Assembly (NCBI RefSeq): GCF_958450345.1 | Contig: NC_088783.1 | Location: 25,423,701 to 25,487,700, forward strand | Length of the DNA: 64,000 nucleotides | Direction: 5' to 3' | Origin: Calliphora vicina | Lineage: Eukaryota; Arthropoda; Insecta; Diptera; Calliphoridae | In this document: positions 1 through 10,439 of the stretch, piece after piece | How the letters are laid out: each line of letters begins with the position of its first letter | Numbering within the stretch: the first letter of the stretch is position 1 | The notes under the pieces: generated by a model | Database searches by the model: none | What the model was told of the DNA's origin: nothing | Seen by the model: the letters and a program-made list of their open reading frames with translations, nothing else | Translations under genes and position numbers: made by a program

Positions 1-332
1 ACATATCGTGTGTAATTTTAACTTTTATGTGTAGCCCATGTGTAATTGAAAACATGTGTAATATATGTGTAATTTGAAATTCCAAATTATATCAAACTCA
101 TGTATTGTCTTTGAATGTCTAGTATCTTTATTTTGGCATATGGCTTCTTAAATATTTCTAAAATTTACTTCAAGACGTTTGAATAGAGTTCAAAACATTT
201 CATGCACCTTAGTTTAGTAGAGTATCTTTCCGCCCACCAGCATTCTGTTGCTGAAGTGTGGAAACACTCATGGATCGAAAATTTCTTCAAATGGATTTCA
301 AAGTCGCGGATGTTCGAGAAAATATACATAAA

Positions 333-839
333 ACAAGTAATTTTTAAATTTCTTTAATTAATTTTTTTGGAAAAAGAATTTTGACAAAAAAAAAATTTTT
401 TGATGAAAAAAAAAATTCGGGTTAAAAAATATTTTTTTTCCGATTTTGACCCATTGTATGTCCAACCTACTATGGTCTTATATACGTCGTTGCAAAGGTC
501 TTTGAAATATCTATCATTAGATATCCATATTGTCTATATTAATAACTTAGTAATTCAGATATAGGTCAAAAATAGGTCAAAAATCGAGGTTGTCCTAATT
601 TTTTCCTTATATCATTTGTGGACCGATTTTCTCGTGTATGTAAGTTATTTGGGGGCTTCGGAAAGTTGATTTCAACACACAGACGGTCATGGCTATATCG
701 ATTCCGCTATCTATAACGATCCAGAATATATATACTTTATGGGGTCGCAAATGAAAAATGTGGAAATTACAAACGGAATGACAAACTTATATATATACCC
801 TTGCCACTCATGGCACAGCCGAATATAGCTCTCTTACTT
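333..839 (+). repeat. Dispersed repeat family B, 5'-truncated copy
   Basis: The right end reads GGCACAGCCGAATATAGC followed by TCTCTTACTTGT, the reverse complement of the start of the copy at 35756. The body shares the block with ATGGCTATATCGA, CTATCTATAACGATCCAGAATATATATACTT and GGGGTCGCAAATGAAAAATG-type sequence (given here in pieces). The left hairpin is missing. No open reading frame. This kind of repeat is common in fly genomes. Confidence 0.7.
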
Positions 840-1347
840 GTTAAGAGCTGCACTGTTTTCAAAACACCATTGAAAATACGGGTTTCTATCAATAGCGCAC
901 TTATTATAAAAGGAAAATTGATTTAAATTATGTTCGTCATTAAGAGTTTTCCGGTTTTTCAACTTCGAATATCATTGATAGGTCTGTTCCGATGATTTTT
1001 ATGTATGTATTGTACCTAATTAACATTTTAAAAGCTGCTCCATAGAAGTTGAACTGGCCATTATTTCACATATTTGAAATGAAAATGAAAAGTATGTGTA
1101 CAGAACCATGATTTTATCACTAATTAATAATTGCAATATATTTTATTCCTTTAAGTTTTACATAGAGTTTGCAGATATAATTTGAACGTACACACCATTT
1201 TTTGGTTAATTTTATGCACCTCTGATCTTAAATCACTTATTTTTGAATCGAAAATGTGTGAAATAAAATTTATAATGAGCTTAAATATGTAATAAAATCA
1301 TATCTCGAGTGAAATGTTTAAATTAAATTTAATCCATAGACCTTGGT

Positions 1348-1552
1348 GTTGCAACCATAGAGAAACATAGAGCGGAAACTAGAAAAAAACTCAAACAAAA
1401 AAATTACTCAAAATAATCACACATACAAGTGTTGTTTTTGTTTTCACATAGTTTTTTCAACTAATACATTCTCACCACTTAGGTTTCTGACAACTGAGTT
1501 AGGTCTTTGACAGGAGAGTTTCCGCTCTATGTCTATTCTCTATGGTTGCAAC
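1348..1552. mobile_element. MITE, 205 bp, imperfect terminal inverted repeats (copy 1)
   Basis: The left end GTTGCAACCATAGAGAA is matched in reverse complement at the right end (TTCTCTATGGTTGCAAC), and the homology continues through AGAGCGGAAACT on both sides with a small insertion in one arm. The interior is AT-rich and non-coding. A second copy lies at 9456-9657 with the same interior, so this is a mobile family rather than a chance palindrome. Confidence 0.7.
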
Positions 1553-2017
1553 TTCCTATAACATTTTGCTAGATATTTTGACACAAATAAGATATTGAGT
1601 ACGCCCAAAAATTATAAATTTAAACACGGAACAATTTAATCGAAATATTTTGGAAATAATTTGAAAACATTCTAAACTTTATTTGATACAAATCAAGGCA
1701 CTCTAATGTATATATAGCCATCCATCATTTAGACTCTGGGTTAAATTTAATTTACCGGAAGTGAAAATAGTCTGAAATACAGTGGTCTATTTGCCCATTG
1801 ACACAAAAAGTAATTAATTTTAAATCATCTACGTACCATTTCGAAGATAATGGTGCAGATTTAGGTAATATGATATTATTTTAAATTGCATGTGTAATTT
1901 TTTATCGAATGTGTAATTTTGGTGTGACCAATGTGTAATTTATAATTCTCTCGGTGGCAACACTGGTAAAAAGTATGTATTTAGATTGCAGTGGTTGGAA
2001 AGTTTTGCCTCTCACGC

Positions 2018-2135
2018 TTTATAGTACAGACCGTGCCCAGTTCTACTAAGTACTATTTGTTTCGATCGATGCAGAGCGCTCTCTCTGGGATACGATTCAC
2101 TTTGGAACAGAGTATCCGATTATATAACAGAGTAA
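2018..2135 (+). pseudogene. mariner transposase C-terminal fragment
   Basis: The nucleotide block containing TACTATTTGTTTCGATCGAT and the following CTCTCTCTGGGATACG matches the equivalent part of the mariner remnants at 43770 and 46642 and, inverted, at 38690. In translation it is the region just after the third catalytic Asp of mariner (SDYYLFRSMQN-like). Too short and damaged to be functional. Confidence 0.6.
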
Positions 2136-2619
2136 TCCCGCATTTTTAAGTCAAAAGATTACACAAAATGGACAAATGTAGTCCGAAATAAAAGAGAAAT
2201 GCACTTAATGAATTTTGAATAGAGTCCAAAAGAGAGATCAGAATCAACCAAAAAAAGAAATGCTCTAAAAAAATTGGATATAAATTAGAATGTGTCCTTT
2301 CCATAATGACTGCGTGTCAATTTATAAAAGAGGCTCCAAATTTTAAATTATAGCAACGGTATCCATTTCATATCACAATTTTCTAAAGAAAATCGTCGGT
2401 GTAACAGTATTTTCTATAGAAAATCTTCAGTGTAAATAAAACTTTTCAGAATAATAATATTTTATAAAAAAAAACATTTAGTGTAGCAGTACTTTATATA
2501 GAAAATTTTATGTATAAGATTTTTTAGCTTTGGGCATCCCTGGTTTTGCTGATTAATGTTCGAACTCCTGATTCACATTGATATAGATCCGATATCAGCA
2601 TAAATATACCACAGGCAAT

Positions 2620-3270
2620 AAGTGGCTATGCCAGGTATCCGCAAACTACTCACTTTATATTGCCAGTAACCATTTCCCCCATGGGCGGGTACATAAGGGA
2701 ACATGGGAGCACCCAGGAACTGGTATTGTAAATCAACTTGATCACGTCTTAATGAACAAGAGAAGACTATCATATATAATAGACGTACGTACACGTAGAG
2801 GAGCCTCGTGTGATACTGACCATTATATGATAAGGGTTGTTTTTCGTCACAGACTTTCAAACGTAATGAAAGAAAGAGGACAAGGAAAAAAGAAATGGAA
2901 TGTAGATAAACTGAATTCCCCCCAAACAAGGATAGCATTTGAGCAATTGATAAACAACAATCTGGCAAATATATCAAAAGATGACGACCCAAATGCTAAC
3001 GAATTATGGACACGATTAAATGAGACGATGAACGCAACTGCAAAGTCGGATATAAGGGAAAGAAACGAAATGATGAATGGTACGATGCTGAATTGGCAGT
3101 GAGGGATAAAATGGAACCGAGAAGTAAGTTTCTGGCTCAGAATGCCCGTCAGAACGCAACAGAATATAAACGACTGAGATATAAAGCTAAACGACTCATA
3201 AAACGAAGGAAACTAGAAAGATTTTTTAACGATTTCAATTCTGGTAATGCGAAGGCTTTCTACCAAGGTA
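2620..3270 (+). pseudogene. RTE-like LINE, 5' part: endonuclease end to start of RT
   Basis: The frame of 2641-3102 reads like the C-terminal half of an apurinic-type endonuclease of a non-LTR retrotransposon: FPHG..VHKGTW, then NQLDHVLMN, then CDTDHYMIRV (the SDH box). A frame change near 3090 leads to a second open piece that continues to 3270, ending ...SGNAKAFYQG. A DD37E transposon interrupts the element exactly here (3271-4568). The LINE continues at 4571. The class call (RTE/craniofacial-development-protein-2-like) rests on motif similarity only. Confidence 0.75.
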
Positions 3271-4568
3271 AGGAGTGAGATCGAAAAATTCTTAACATAC
3301 ATATATGTTTATAAAAAAGAAACCACTAAACTTACAGCTTTAATTTTTTTTTTATTTGATTGAAATTATTATTACAATTTACAAAAAAAATTATTTTTAT
3401 AGTTTTAATCACTAGTGATGAAATTTTGAACCTTTTTCGGAAACCCTTCCATTAACGTTTTTATAGTGCTTTCTGTCACTTTGCTCGAACATGTAGTCCA
3501 TCTCCGTTTAAAATCTACCACACTTTTGGACACCTTTTTTGTACTCTTCAATTCTCTTTTAACAAGAGCCCAATATCTCTCCACTGGCCTTAGCTCCGGG
3601 CAGTTTGGAGGATTTGCCTCTCTTGGTACAAATACCACATTATTGTTCTTGTACCACTCAAGGGCTTGTTTGCCATAGTGACAGGATGCCAAGTCAGGCC
3701 AAAAATAAGTGGACACATTATGAAGTCTTATGAATGGAAGCAGCCTTTTTTGTAAACATTCCTTGATGTAAATTTCGGTATTTATAGAGCCCGTTGTAAC
3801 AAATGAGTGGCTTCTTTTGCCGCAACTGCATATTGCTTGCCATACCAAGAACTTTCTGGGAAATTTTGTCTGCTTTTGGGTCCTAAACTTTTCTTCAACA
3901 TTCCCTCGAGCATCAGCAACATAAAATTTTTGACCTGGAAGTTGCGAAAAATCTGCCAGAACATACGTTTCGTCATCCATTATGCAGCAAGAATATTTTT
4001 TTATAAAACTTGACTTCAATTTCCGTGCTCTGTTTTTGGCCTCTAAATTTTTAGTAGCGTTCCTGTCAGGAACTTTTTGAGCCTTGTATGTTTTTAAACC
4101 TGCATTAGCTTTAACTTTTCGTACCAAATAGTCCGAGCACTGAGCTAACCGGGCTGCTTTCCTACCGGATGTGTTGGGAGCTCTTTTGAAAATGCGTTCT
4201 ATTTTTTTGGCTTTAGAAACATCATGTGGACCATTCCTTCTACCTGAACCAGGTTTTCTATCAACTGACAAGTTCTCCCGGTACTGTTTAATAACATTGG
4301 AAACAGTTTGACGGCAGACCTTTGTATGCTTGGCCAACTTTTTGTAAGACCAAGTTGGGTTTTGTTGAAAATATTTAATAATTTCAGTACGCACTTTTTT
4401 CTGGTCACTCATTTTAATCAGATTAACAAAAAAATTAATATAATTGACATTACACATAATAACTGACATGTTTTTCAAAGGTAACTTGATCAAAAAAAAA
4501 TTCAAATAATACTTGGGTTAAAAAATGTAATGAAAAACGTGTGTTAAGAATTTTTCGATCTCACTCCT
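3271..4568 (-). mobile_element. DD37E Tc1/mariner-like transposon, apparently intact, copy 1
   Basis: A 1298-bp element bounded by TA dinucleotides (3269-3270 and 4569-4570). The terminal inverted repeats start AGGAGTGAGATCGAAAAATT and are perfect for about 27 bp. It carries one transposase gene on the minus strand. It is the reverse orientation of the copy at 20320-21618; the only difference I found is one base in an A/T run upstream of the gene (9 versus 10). It is inserted inside an RTE-like LINE, whose frame is restored when the element and one TA are removed. Confidence 0.93.
3405..4412 (-). CDS. DD37E-type Tc1/mariner transposase, 335 aa, copy 1
   Basis: Cut-and-paste transposase that would bind the element's terminal repeats and move it to TA sites. 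The start chosen is the Met of MSDQKKV: the open frame continues upstream, but the two copies differ there because of a 1-bp length change in an A/T run, so only the shared part is likely coding. Residues 15-45 (WSYKKLAKHTKVCRQTVS) look like a first helix-turn-helix, a basic GSGRRNG linker follows at 55-61, and a second helix-turn-helix lies near 77-105. Catalytic residues: Asp147 in MDDETY, Asp240 in FWPDLASCH, Glu278 in LRPVERYW. That is 37 residues between the second Asp and Glu, the DD37E spacing known from mosquito ITmD37E elements. No stop or frameshift; the protein is identical to that of the second copy. Function is inferred from an intact motif set. Confidence 0.93.
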   Translation of the reverse strand: MSDQKKVRTEIIKYFQQNPTWSYKKLAKHTKVCRQTVSNVIKQYRENLSVDRKPGSGRRNGPHDVSKAKKIERIFKRAPNTSGRKAARLAQCSDYLVRKVKANAGLKTYKAQKVPDRNATKNLEAKNRARKLKSSFIKKYSCCIMDDETYVLADFSQLPGQKFYVADARGNVEEKFRTQKQTKFPRKFLVWQAICSCGKRSHSFVTTGSINTEIYIKECLQKRLLPFIRLHNVSTYFWPDLASCHYGKQALEWYKNNNVVFVPREANPPNCPELRPVERYWALVKRELKSTKKVSKSVVDFKRRWTTCSSKVTESTIKTLMEGFPKKVQNFITSD

Positions 4569-4570
4569 TA

Positions 4571-5700
4571 TAAGGGATATAAAGGATGGGTTCCAGACGA
4601 GGTTAAATAATTGTCTGAACAAGGATGGAAACATACTGAGTGAAGATAGTGCAATACTAAGGAGATGGAATGAATATTTTACGGCTCTACTAAACGTGCC
4701 AGAGCAGCACATCAATTTAGCCGGCGAAATAAATTTGCAAAGAGTTATCTTTGCCAACCTATGATGCACTGTCCTCAATACAAGAAGTTGAACTGGCGAT
4801 TACACAATCAAGAATAGTGATACTTACACTCAGGGAGACAACATGCTAAGTTGCTTTACATAACAAACTCACGGATGAGTTAAGTATAACTTCAGGTGTA
4901 AGACAAGGTGATACCCTATCAAGAACCATCTTTAATTTGTGTCTCAACCACGCAATATCATCTTTGCATAGCGAAGGACATATATTTACAAGGTCGACAA
5001 TAATGTAAGCATACGCAGCTCTAATAGCTGGCAGAAAGCTTCGCTGTCCTAGAAGTAGAAACAAGAAAACTTGGATTAATCATAAACGAAAGTAAGACTA
5101 AGTACATACACATGTCGCGGGCCACTGTAGGAAACACTCAGCAATCAATAACAGCTTTTAATAACTAGGTGCTTTAATTAACAGTAACAACGACACAACA
5201 GAGGTGCACTCTCTATAAACGACCGCATTCAAGCTGCCCATACCACGAGCATTGAAAATTAGGTTGTACAAAACAGTTGTGCTGCCAGTTTTACCATATA
5301 GCTGTGAAATATGGATTCTGACTCTGGCAGACGAGGAAAAGCTGAGAATCTTTCTTGGCTTCCTCAGAATAAGCAACCGAGAGGTCGACAATATGATCGA
5401 AGGTAAAGATGTGGTGAAATTTATAAAGGCCCAAAGATTGAGCTGGGCAGGACACGTAGCTAGAATGCCACAGAACAGAGCTCAACAAATAATAATGAAT
5501 GCTACTCCATACAGAACCACAGCAAGGAAAACCAAGGTCAAGATGGCTTGATGAGCCGAAGGAGATTGCAGGAAAGCCAATATAACAGATTGGAAGAATG
5601 CTGCGCAGGACAAGTCCCATTGGAAGAAGCAATTGAACGAGGTTAAGGCCCACACCAGGCAGTAGCACCAAAAGATGATGTTGATGGTAGCACATACATT
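4571..5700 (+). pseudogene. RTE-like LINE, 3' part: damaged RT and C-terminal domain
   Basis: Continuation of the LINE cut by the DD37E element. It opens with RDIKDGFQTRLNN and ILRRWNEYFTALLN, typical of the linker before reverse transcriptase. RT motifs are recognisable (TSGVRQGDTLSRTIFNL at about 4890), but frames shift repeatedly. Where the catalytic YADD should be, the sequence reads AYAALIAG, so the Asp pair is lost. A longer open piece (5252-5551) carries LYKTVVLPVLPYSCEIW and QRLSWAGHVARM, the usual C-terminal signature. The end at 5600-5690 resembles the KW...V.KAHT tail followed by a GATGATG-rich stretch. Clearly dead. Confidence 0.8.
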
Positions 5701-5739
5701 GTACAAAGAGTTTTGTGTAAGAAAAAATCAAATTGTTTT

Positions 5740-7850
5740 CACTGTCCCATTTTTAGTATTTTAGTTTGGGCTTCGTTTATAAAACAGCGTCAAATTTGAA
5801 ACTTTAAAATTAATTTTCCGATAATAATTTCCATAAGAACCCTCGTATTGAAATCTACTTTTAATACTCTATGACAACATTGCAGTTGTTGTTGTTGTTG
5901 TAGCTGTTGTTCTTGCTGTTTTGGTTGTAACACCATTGTCATCGACGACATCATAACTGATAGTTATCGCCACCTCTAAAAAAAAACACACCAAAACCCA
6001 AAGATAACTTCTAAGCCAAAAGCATAAAATAACATAAACAATCTGACGTACATACACACGTGTGTATGAGGCAGGGAGTAGAGTAACTATCTATGAGTGT
6101 CTTGCAACATAAACATACACATCATAAACTATAAAGAATTTTATTGCAAAAACAAACGAAAAAAAAATAAAACTATTTATTAAAAACATGTTTATGTTTA
6201 AACAATAGTTTACCATTTTTTTTGTTTTAATATAATTTTTTTTTTTCGATAGAATTTTGAGTAAAATCGTGTATCTTTATTTTAAAATCTTTTTTCAAAG
6301 TCGTAAGTCGAAAATCCTTATCATATTTTGAACATCATTAGAAAAGAAAACAAAGGCAAAGACTATAGAAAAAAAATAGACAAGCTAAGGAAAAACAAAT
6401 GAAAAAAGAAACGACCATGATTAAATTCTACAACATGACAGTTGTCAACTATTCTTGCTCTTCCGCACTGTGAACCTCCTCTCTAGTGTGAAATTACATC
6501 GTTTTAAACAATTTAAACACCAGCAGCTTAATCACCTGCACTTAACCGTTACTTGCTGAGATTTATTATTGAAAACTAGCAAAAGTCTTTAATAAGAAAA
6601 TACTACTTACTACTAATCATTTATTAAGTAAAAATTTTTATTAAATGTCAATTTTTTCATACGATTTCAGTATTCACGAGTATGTTGCGCGTGTTGTAAG
6701 TAGTTGCTGTGGCTCATTATCGTCTGTTCATTTGTTTGCCCCTCCTTTTTCTTTCAAATAGTTAAAACTTCTTGTTCAACATACGGAACAACATGATGTT
6801 TGTTGTATGTTGTTTGCCTCATTGTGACAGTTGCATGCATCATGCATAAGGAGAGTGAGGGTATGTGTGTGGTCTTATTAAGATTTTTTTAGTTTTTTAT
6901 TTAGTTTGTTTGATGTTTTTCATCATTTAACTCACAACGGGCTGTTTTTTGTTTTGTAATGGACAACAGCACAGTGTTTTTACATTCATTAAAATCAAAT
7001 TTATTGGTTTTTTGCGGTATACTCGTAGTAATTTAAAATTGTGTTTAGTTTTTCATAATTTATTGCTAGTCATGTTGTTTTTGGTATTGACAAGAGAAAA
7101 AAAACAGTAGTTTTGCTATCTGCTACATAATTGACATTTAGGAAATAGTATTGATTTGAAAACGTTCGTATGAGAAAAATATTAAAGTAGCTTTCAATAA
7201 CGTCTTTAATACACAATAAGAATAAAGCTATATTTTATTGCTATTAATTAATAGATAAATATAAACTCTAAAAATGGCAAAACCGAAAGCGTGGGACAAA
7301 TTATGTAGTATATTCTGTTGTAAAGAAATAAAATTCAAAATGCTGATGCATGATTAATATGCATTAATTAAATTAATTATGGTCGAAAAATTTAAGTAAA
7401 AAAAAATTCTCCTAAATAGATTAGCATAAGCCAGTTTTCTACTGATTTATCTGCTGCATTTGATCATACTAGTAGGAATTATAAGGGTTTCCAAAGATGG
7501 AATTCCAAGGAGAATTTAATAGTTAAAGGGATTTTCCAAAAATCTTAACGGAATGGATATTATCTTTGATTATCTCCCATTTTGCAAGCTCACTATAGTA
7601 ACATACAAATGTTCCTGGCGGAGAGCAGAGACTATGCTAATTGTGGTTTTCAATCTATGGCGGACACAGCTGCCAGTTTCAAAAATAGCAAACCAGCGAT
7701 TTGACGATTTCCTTCTTGAAAGTGAGGATTTCCTGCATTATGAAAATATGGTACTATTTTATGAAATAGATAAAAAATTTTCTCAATTTTTTGGTGAATA
7801 TGAAAAGCAACATTTAGATTTTGAATTTTTTCAATTAAAATTTTTATATG
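5740..7850. other. No gene recognised; AT-rich non-coding DNA
   Basis: Contains a (TTG)n-type microsatellite at about 5882-5935 and many A/T runs. The short open frames here are low complexity or lack any family motif. No transposon ends were recognised. Confidence 0.5.
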
Positions 7851-7859
7851 TTTTGTTAT

Positions 7860-8797
7860 TGTAACAAAACTTTTAACAAAAACAAAACACATGTAAAATT
7901 TACACTCAAAGTACACGCTTGTACGCTTGTACAATTTTCTTAAAATGAGTGAATTCACTTAATTGTGAATAAATTCGAAAATAATCCATCGATTTTTATG
8001 ATCGATATCCCATTTTGTTCCTATTATATGTGGCTTTGCGATAAATTAATAAATCTAAACAATTTCTGTCATTTTCGTTTTTTTATGATTTTTTTAAAAC
8101 AAAAAAATGTAAATTTTTACATAAAAAATATATTTTTTGCTTCAATTTGTTATTATAAATCCGAAAATATTGAGCCGATTAAAACGCAATATATGTGTGA
8201 AAAATTATATATATGTAGCATGAGGAAAATGTTTTCAACATTCAATCAATCGAAAGAAGAACATTAACTACTCAATTTTATGTATATCAAACAAAAAAGT
8301 TAAATTTTGTGAAAATGAGCGAATTCACTTAATTGTCAATAAATTCGAAAAGAATCATTAGATTTTTATATTCAATACCTCATTTTGTTCTTATTATATG
8401 CGGCTTTGTGACAAAGTAATAAACCTGAATAAGTTCTGCCATTTTCGATTTTTCATGAGTTTTTTAAAACACAAAAATTTGATATTTTCACGTAAAAAAT
8501 ATATTTTTTGCTGCAATTTGTTATTATAACTCCGAAACTACTGATCCGATTAAAATGCAATATATAACCGGATTAAAGGTTATGTAAATTTTAAAATTTT
8601 TAAGTTTACTTCAGTAATATTGGACTAACCGTTTTTTAGTTATCATAAATTATGTGGAGAAGCATAGAATTTAAAAAAAAAATCTATCCATAGAATTTAA
8701 AAATTTTAGCATTTTTGTACTACTGGAACCACAATACATCAAAATTGTTTAGTGGTTTAAAAAGCCTAAAAAAATTTTCGATTTTGTTGCACTGTGT
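7860..8797 (+). mobile_element. Family C non-autonomous element, left-truncated copy 1
   Basis: Matches the copies at 36587-38407 and (inverted) 45632-46639. It contains two direct copies of a block about 370 bp long: one starts near 7941 (GTGAATTCACTTAATTGTGA) and the second near 8311, each followed by a TCGATTTTTAT segment and by the TTTGTTATTATAA block. The right end runs through GTGGTTTAAAAAGCCT to CACTGTGTT, matching the right terminus of copy 2. The left terminus seen in copy 2 is absent. No coding capacity. Confidence 0.7.
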
Positions 8798-8895
8798 TGT
8801 TTTCATTCGGGTCATAATAAAGATTCAGACATTTAATTATATTTTATGTGTTTTATTTAAAATAAAAAAAAACTTCTCAATGAAACCTTATATTA

Positions 8896-9203
8896 TCTAT
8901 ATATATAAAAATGAAATGGTCCATGTATGTAATGTCATCACGTGAGAACGGCTCGAGCGATTTGGCTGATTTTTTTTTATTCGATTCAGGAGATGGTTTG
9001 TATAGAAAAAAAAATATTAAATTACGGCTAAAACCGGCTTTTTTGAGTCCAGTCAACTGTAATAAAAAAGCCCCTAAAGTATGCAGTACAAATTTAGATA
9101 TTTTATTTGCAAATAAATAAGAACAGCCAGGGTTGGAGAAACTTGACGAACTAACATTAGTAAATGCTACCGGGCGAAGTCGGGGGGGGGGGCGGTCAAC
9201 TAG
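8896..9203 (+). mobile_element. Short non-autonomous Helitron
   Basis: Starts TCTATATATATAAAA directly after an A and ends GGTCAACTAG directly before a T. These are the Helitron hallmarks (5' TC, 3' CTAG, A/T insertion site, no target duplication). Just inside the 3' end is ACCGGGCGAAGTCGGGGG, the usual GC-rich hairpin region. The early block GAGAACGGCTCGAGCGATTTGGC is typical of short insect Helitrons. About 308 bp, no helicase gene. Confidence 0.75.
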
Positions 9204-9455
9204 TTATAAATAAATTGAGCTTTACTATTTTATTTTAGTGATCACTTATTTATAAACTAAAATTTTAAGAAATGTTTTCGTTCAATTTTTAAATACAATT
9301 TTAAAATTCCTGTTAGAATTCTTGATCTTTTTCATTTTCCGATTTTTTGACGATTTCTAAAATTCGAATGACTATTTTTTTCTTTTTTATCGGGATAATG
9401 ACGATTTTTTTTCCCAAATATATCTGACAGCCCTTATGGCGGGTTGATAATGGGG

Positions 9456-9657
9456 GTTGTAGGCATAGAGAAACATTGAGGGGAAACTAGAAAAAAACTC
9501 AAACAAAAAAATTACTCAAAATAATCACACATACGAGTGTTGTTTTGTTTTCACATAGTTTTTTCTACTAATACATTCTCACCACTTAGGTTTGTGACAA
9601 CTGAGTTAGGTCTTTGACAGGATAGTTTCCGTTCTATATCTATTCTCTATGGTTGTA
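9456..9657. mobile_element. MITE, copy 2 of the family at 1348
   Basis: Shares the interior with the 1348-1552 copy, including AAATTACTCAAAATAATCAC and the CACCACTTAGGTTTGTGACA region. Its terminal repeats (GTTGTAGGCATAGAG at left, CTCTATGGTTGTA at right) have diverged more than in copy 1, so it is probably the older insertion. Confidence 0.65.
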
Positions 9658-9789
9658 AGTCTAGGTGAGGACATACTAAAACCGTTTTCAAAGATTTTGA
9701 AACACCCAACAAATTTGGAATTATTTTTTTTATAAAGAGGTACTTTAGTAGTAAACAATTTAATAAATTTAAATTTATTAAATTTCTTA

Positions 9790-10433
9790 AAATTTTTCAT
9801 AATTCCAAATTTAAGTAAATAATTGTTTCTGAAATTCGACAAATAACTAAAGATAAAGGGAGTCTTTCTATCACTGTAGATGAGTGGTCCGATAGCTCCT
9901 TCTATAAATATATAAATATTACAGCAAGAAGTTACAATTCTAAAAACAAGAATTTCTAAATGTTTAATTTATGACTTGATCTAATGAAAATAAAAGGTAC
10001 CGAATAAAATATTTGTTATTTAGTAAAAAAAGGCTGAATAATTTCCAAGTAGCTAAAATTTTTGAAAGCTAGCCCCAAAACGGAAACTAAAGAGTTTTCT
10101 AGTCAATTGTTTTGTAGATTGTTCGGGAGGGAATCTGAACAGAATATTTCTGATGAAAATTTAATAATGGACTTTGTTTTCGAATGTTGTTTTAACATTA
10201 TCAATACTAGAATTGTTAACATTAACGTTATTTTTTGTTTTTCTTAAACAATAAAATATTAAAAAACCTACATCAAAACTTCATTCTTTGCTTTTTAAAA
10301 AATCTAATTATTCTAATAATTCGATTAATTTTAAAAGTGTAATCGAATTATTCAAACAAGTTAAAACCTCTTTTTCGAATTATTCGTTTTGTTCGAAGAA
10401 GAGAAAAATCGAATATTTCGAATACCCTAGTAT
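9790..10433 (+). pseudogene. hAT transposon remnant
   Basis: A frame at about 9822-9956 reads VSEIRQITKDKGSLSITVDE then WSDSSFYKYINITARSYN before a stop. This resembles the hAT transposase segment around the first catalytic Asp (the S[IL]T.DEWTS...Y.NI box). Downstream at 10300-10433 there are repeated ATTCGAAT-like motifs and an end reading GAATACCCTAG, compatible with a hAT-type subterminal region. No left end was found and the frame is broken. The family call is moderate; the exact clade is unknown. Confidence 0.5.
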
Positions 10434-10439
10434 CTTCCC

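Larger units (their letters stand above)
1..1950. repeat. Possible non-autonomous element with ATGTGTAAT subterminal clusters
   Basis: The motif TGTGTAAT occurs several times in the first 80 bases and three more times at 1888-1940, in the same orientation. Clustered short motifs at two ends of a 1.9-kb stretch resemble subterminal repeats of a DNA transposon, but the left end lies at or beyond the window edge and no terminal inverted repeat is visible. Between the clusters are a family-B repeat (333-839) and a MITE (1348-1552). No coding sequence was seen. Confidence 0.3.

Noticed and set aside
7553..7864. 103-codon frame on the plus strand with an overlapping 102-codon frame on the minus strand
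   Set aside because: Both run into the family C repeat and show no domain motif; mutual overlap on opposite strands fits chance.
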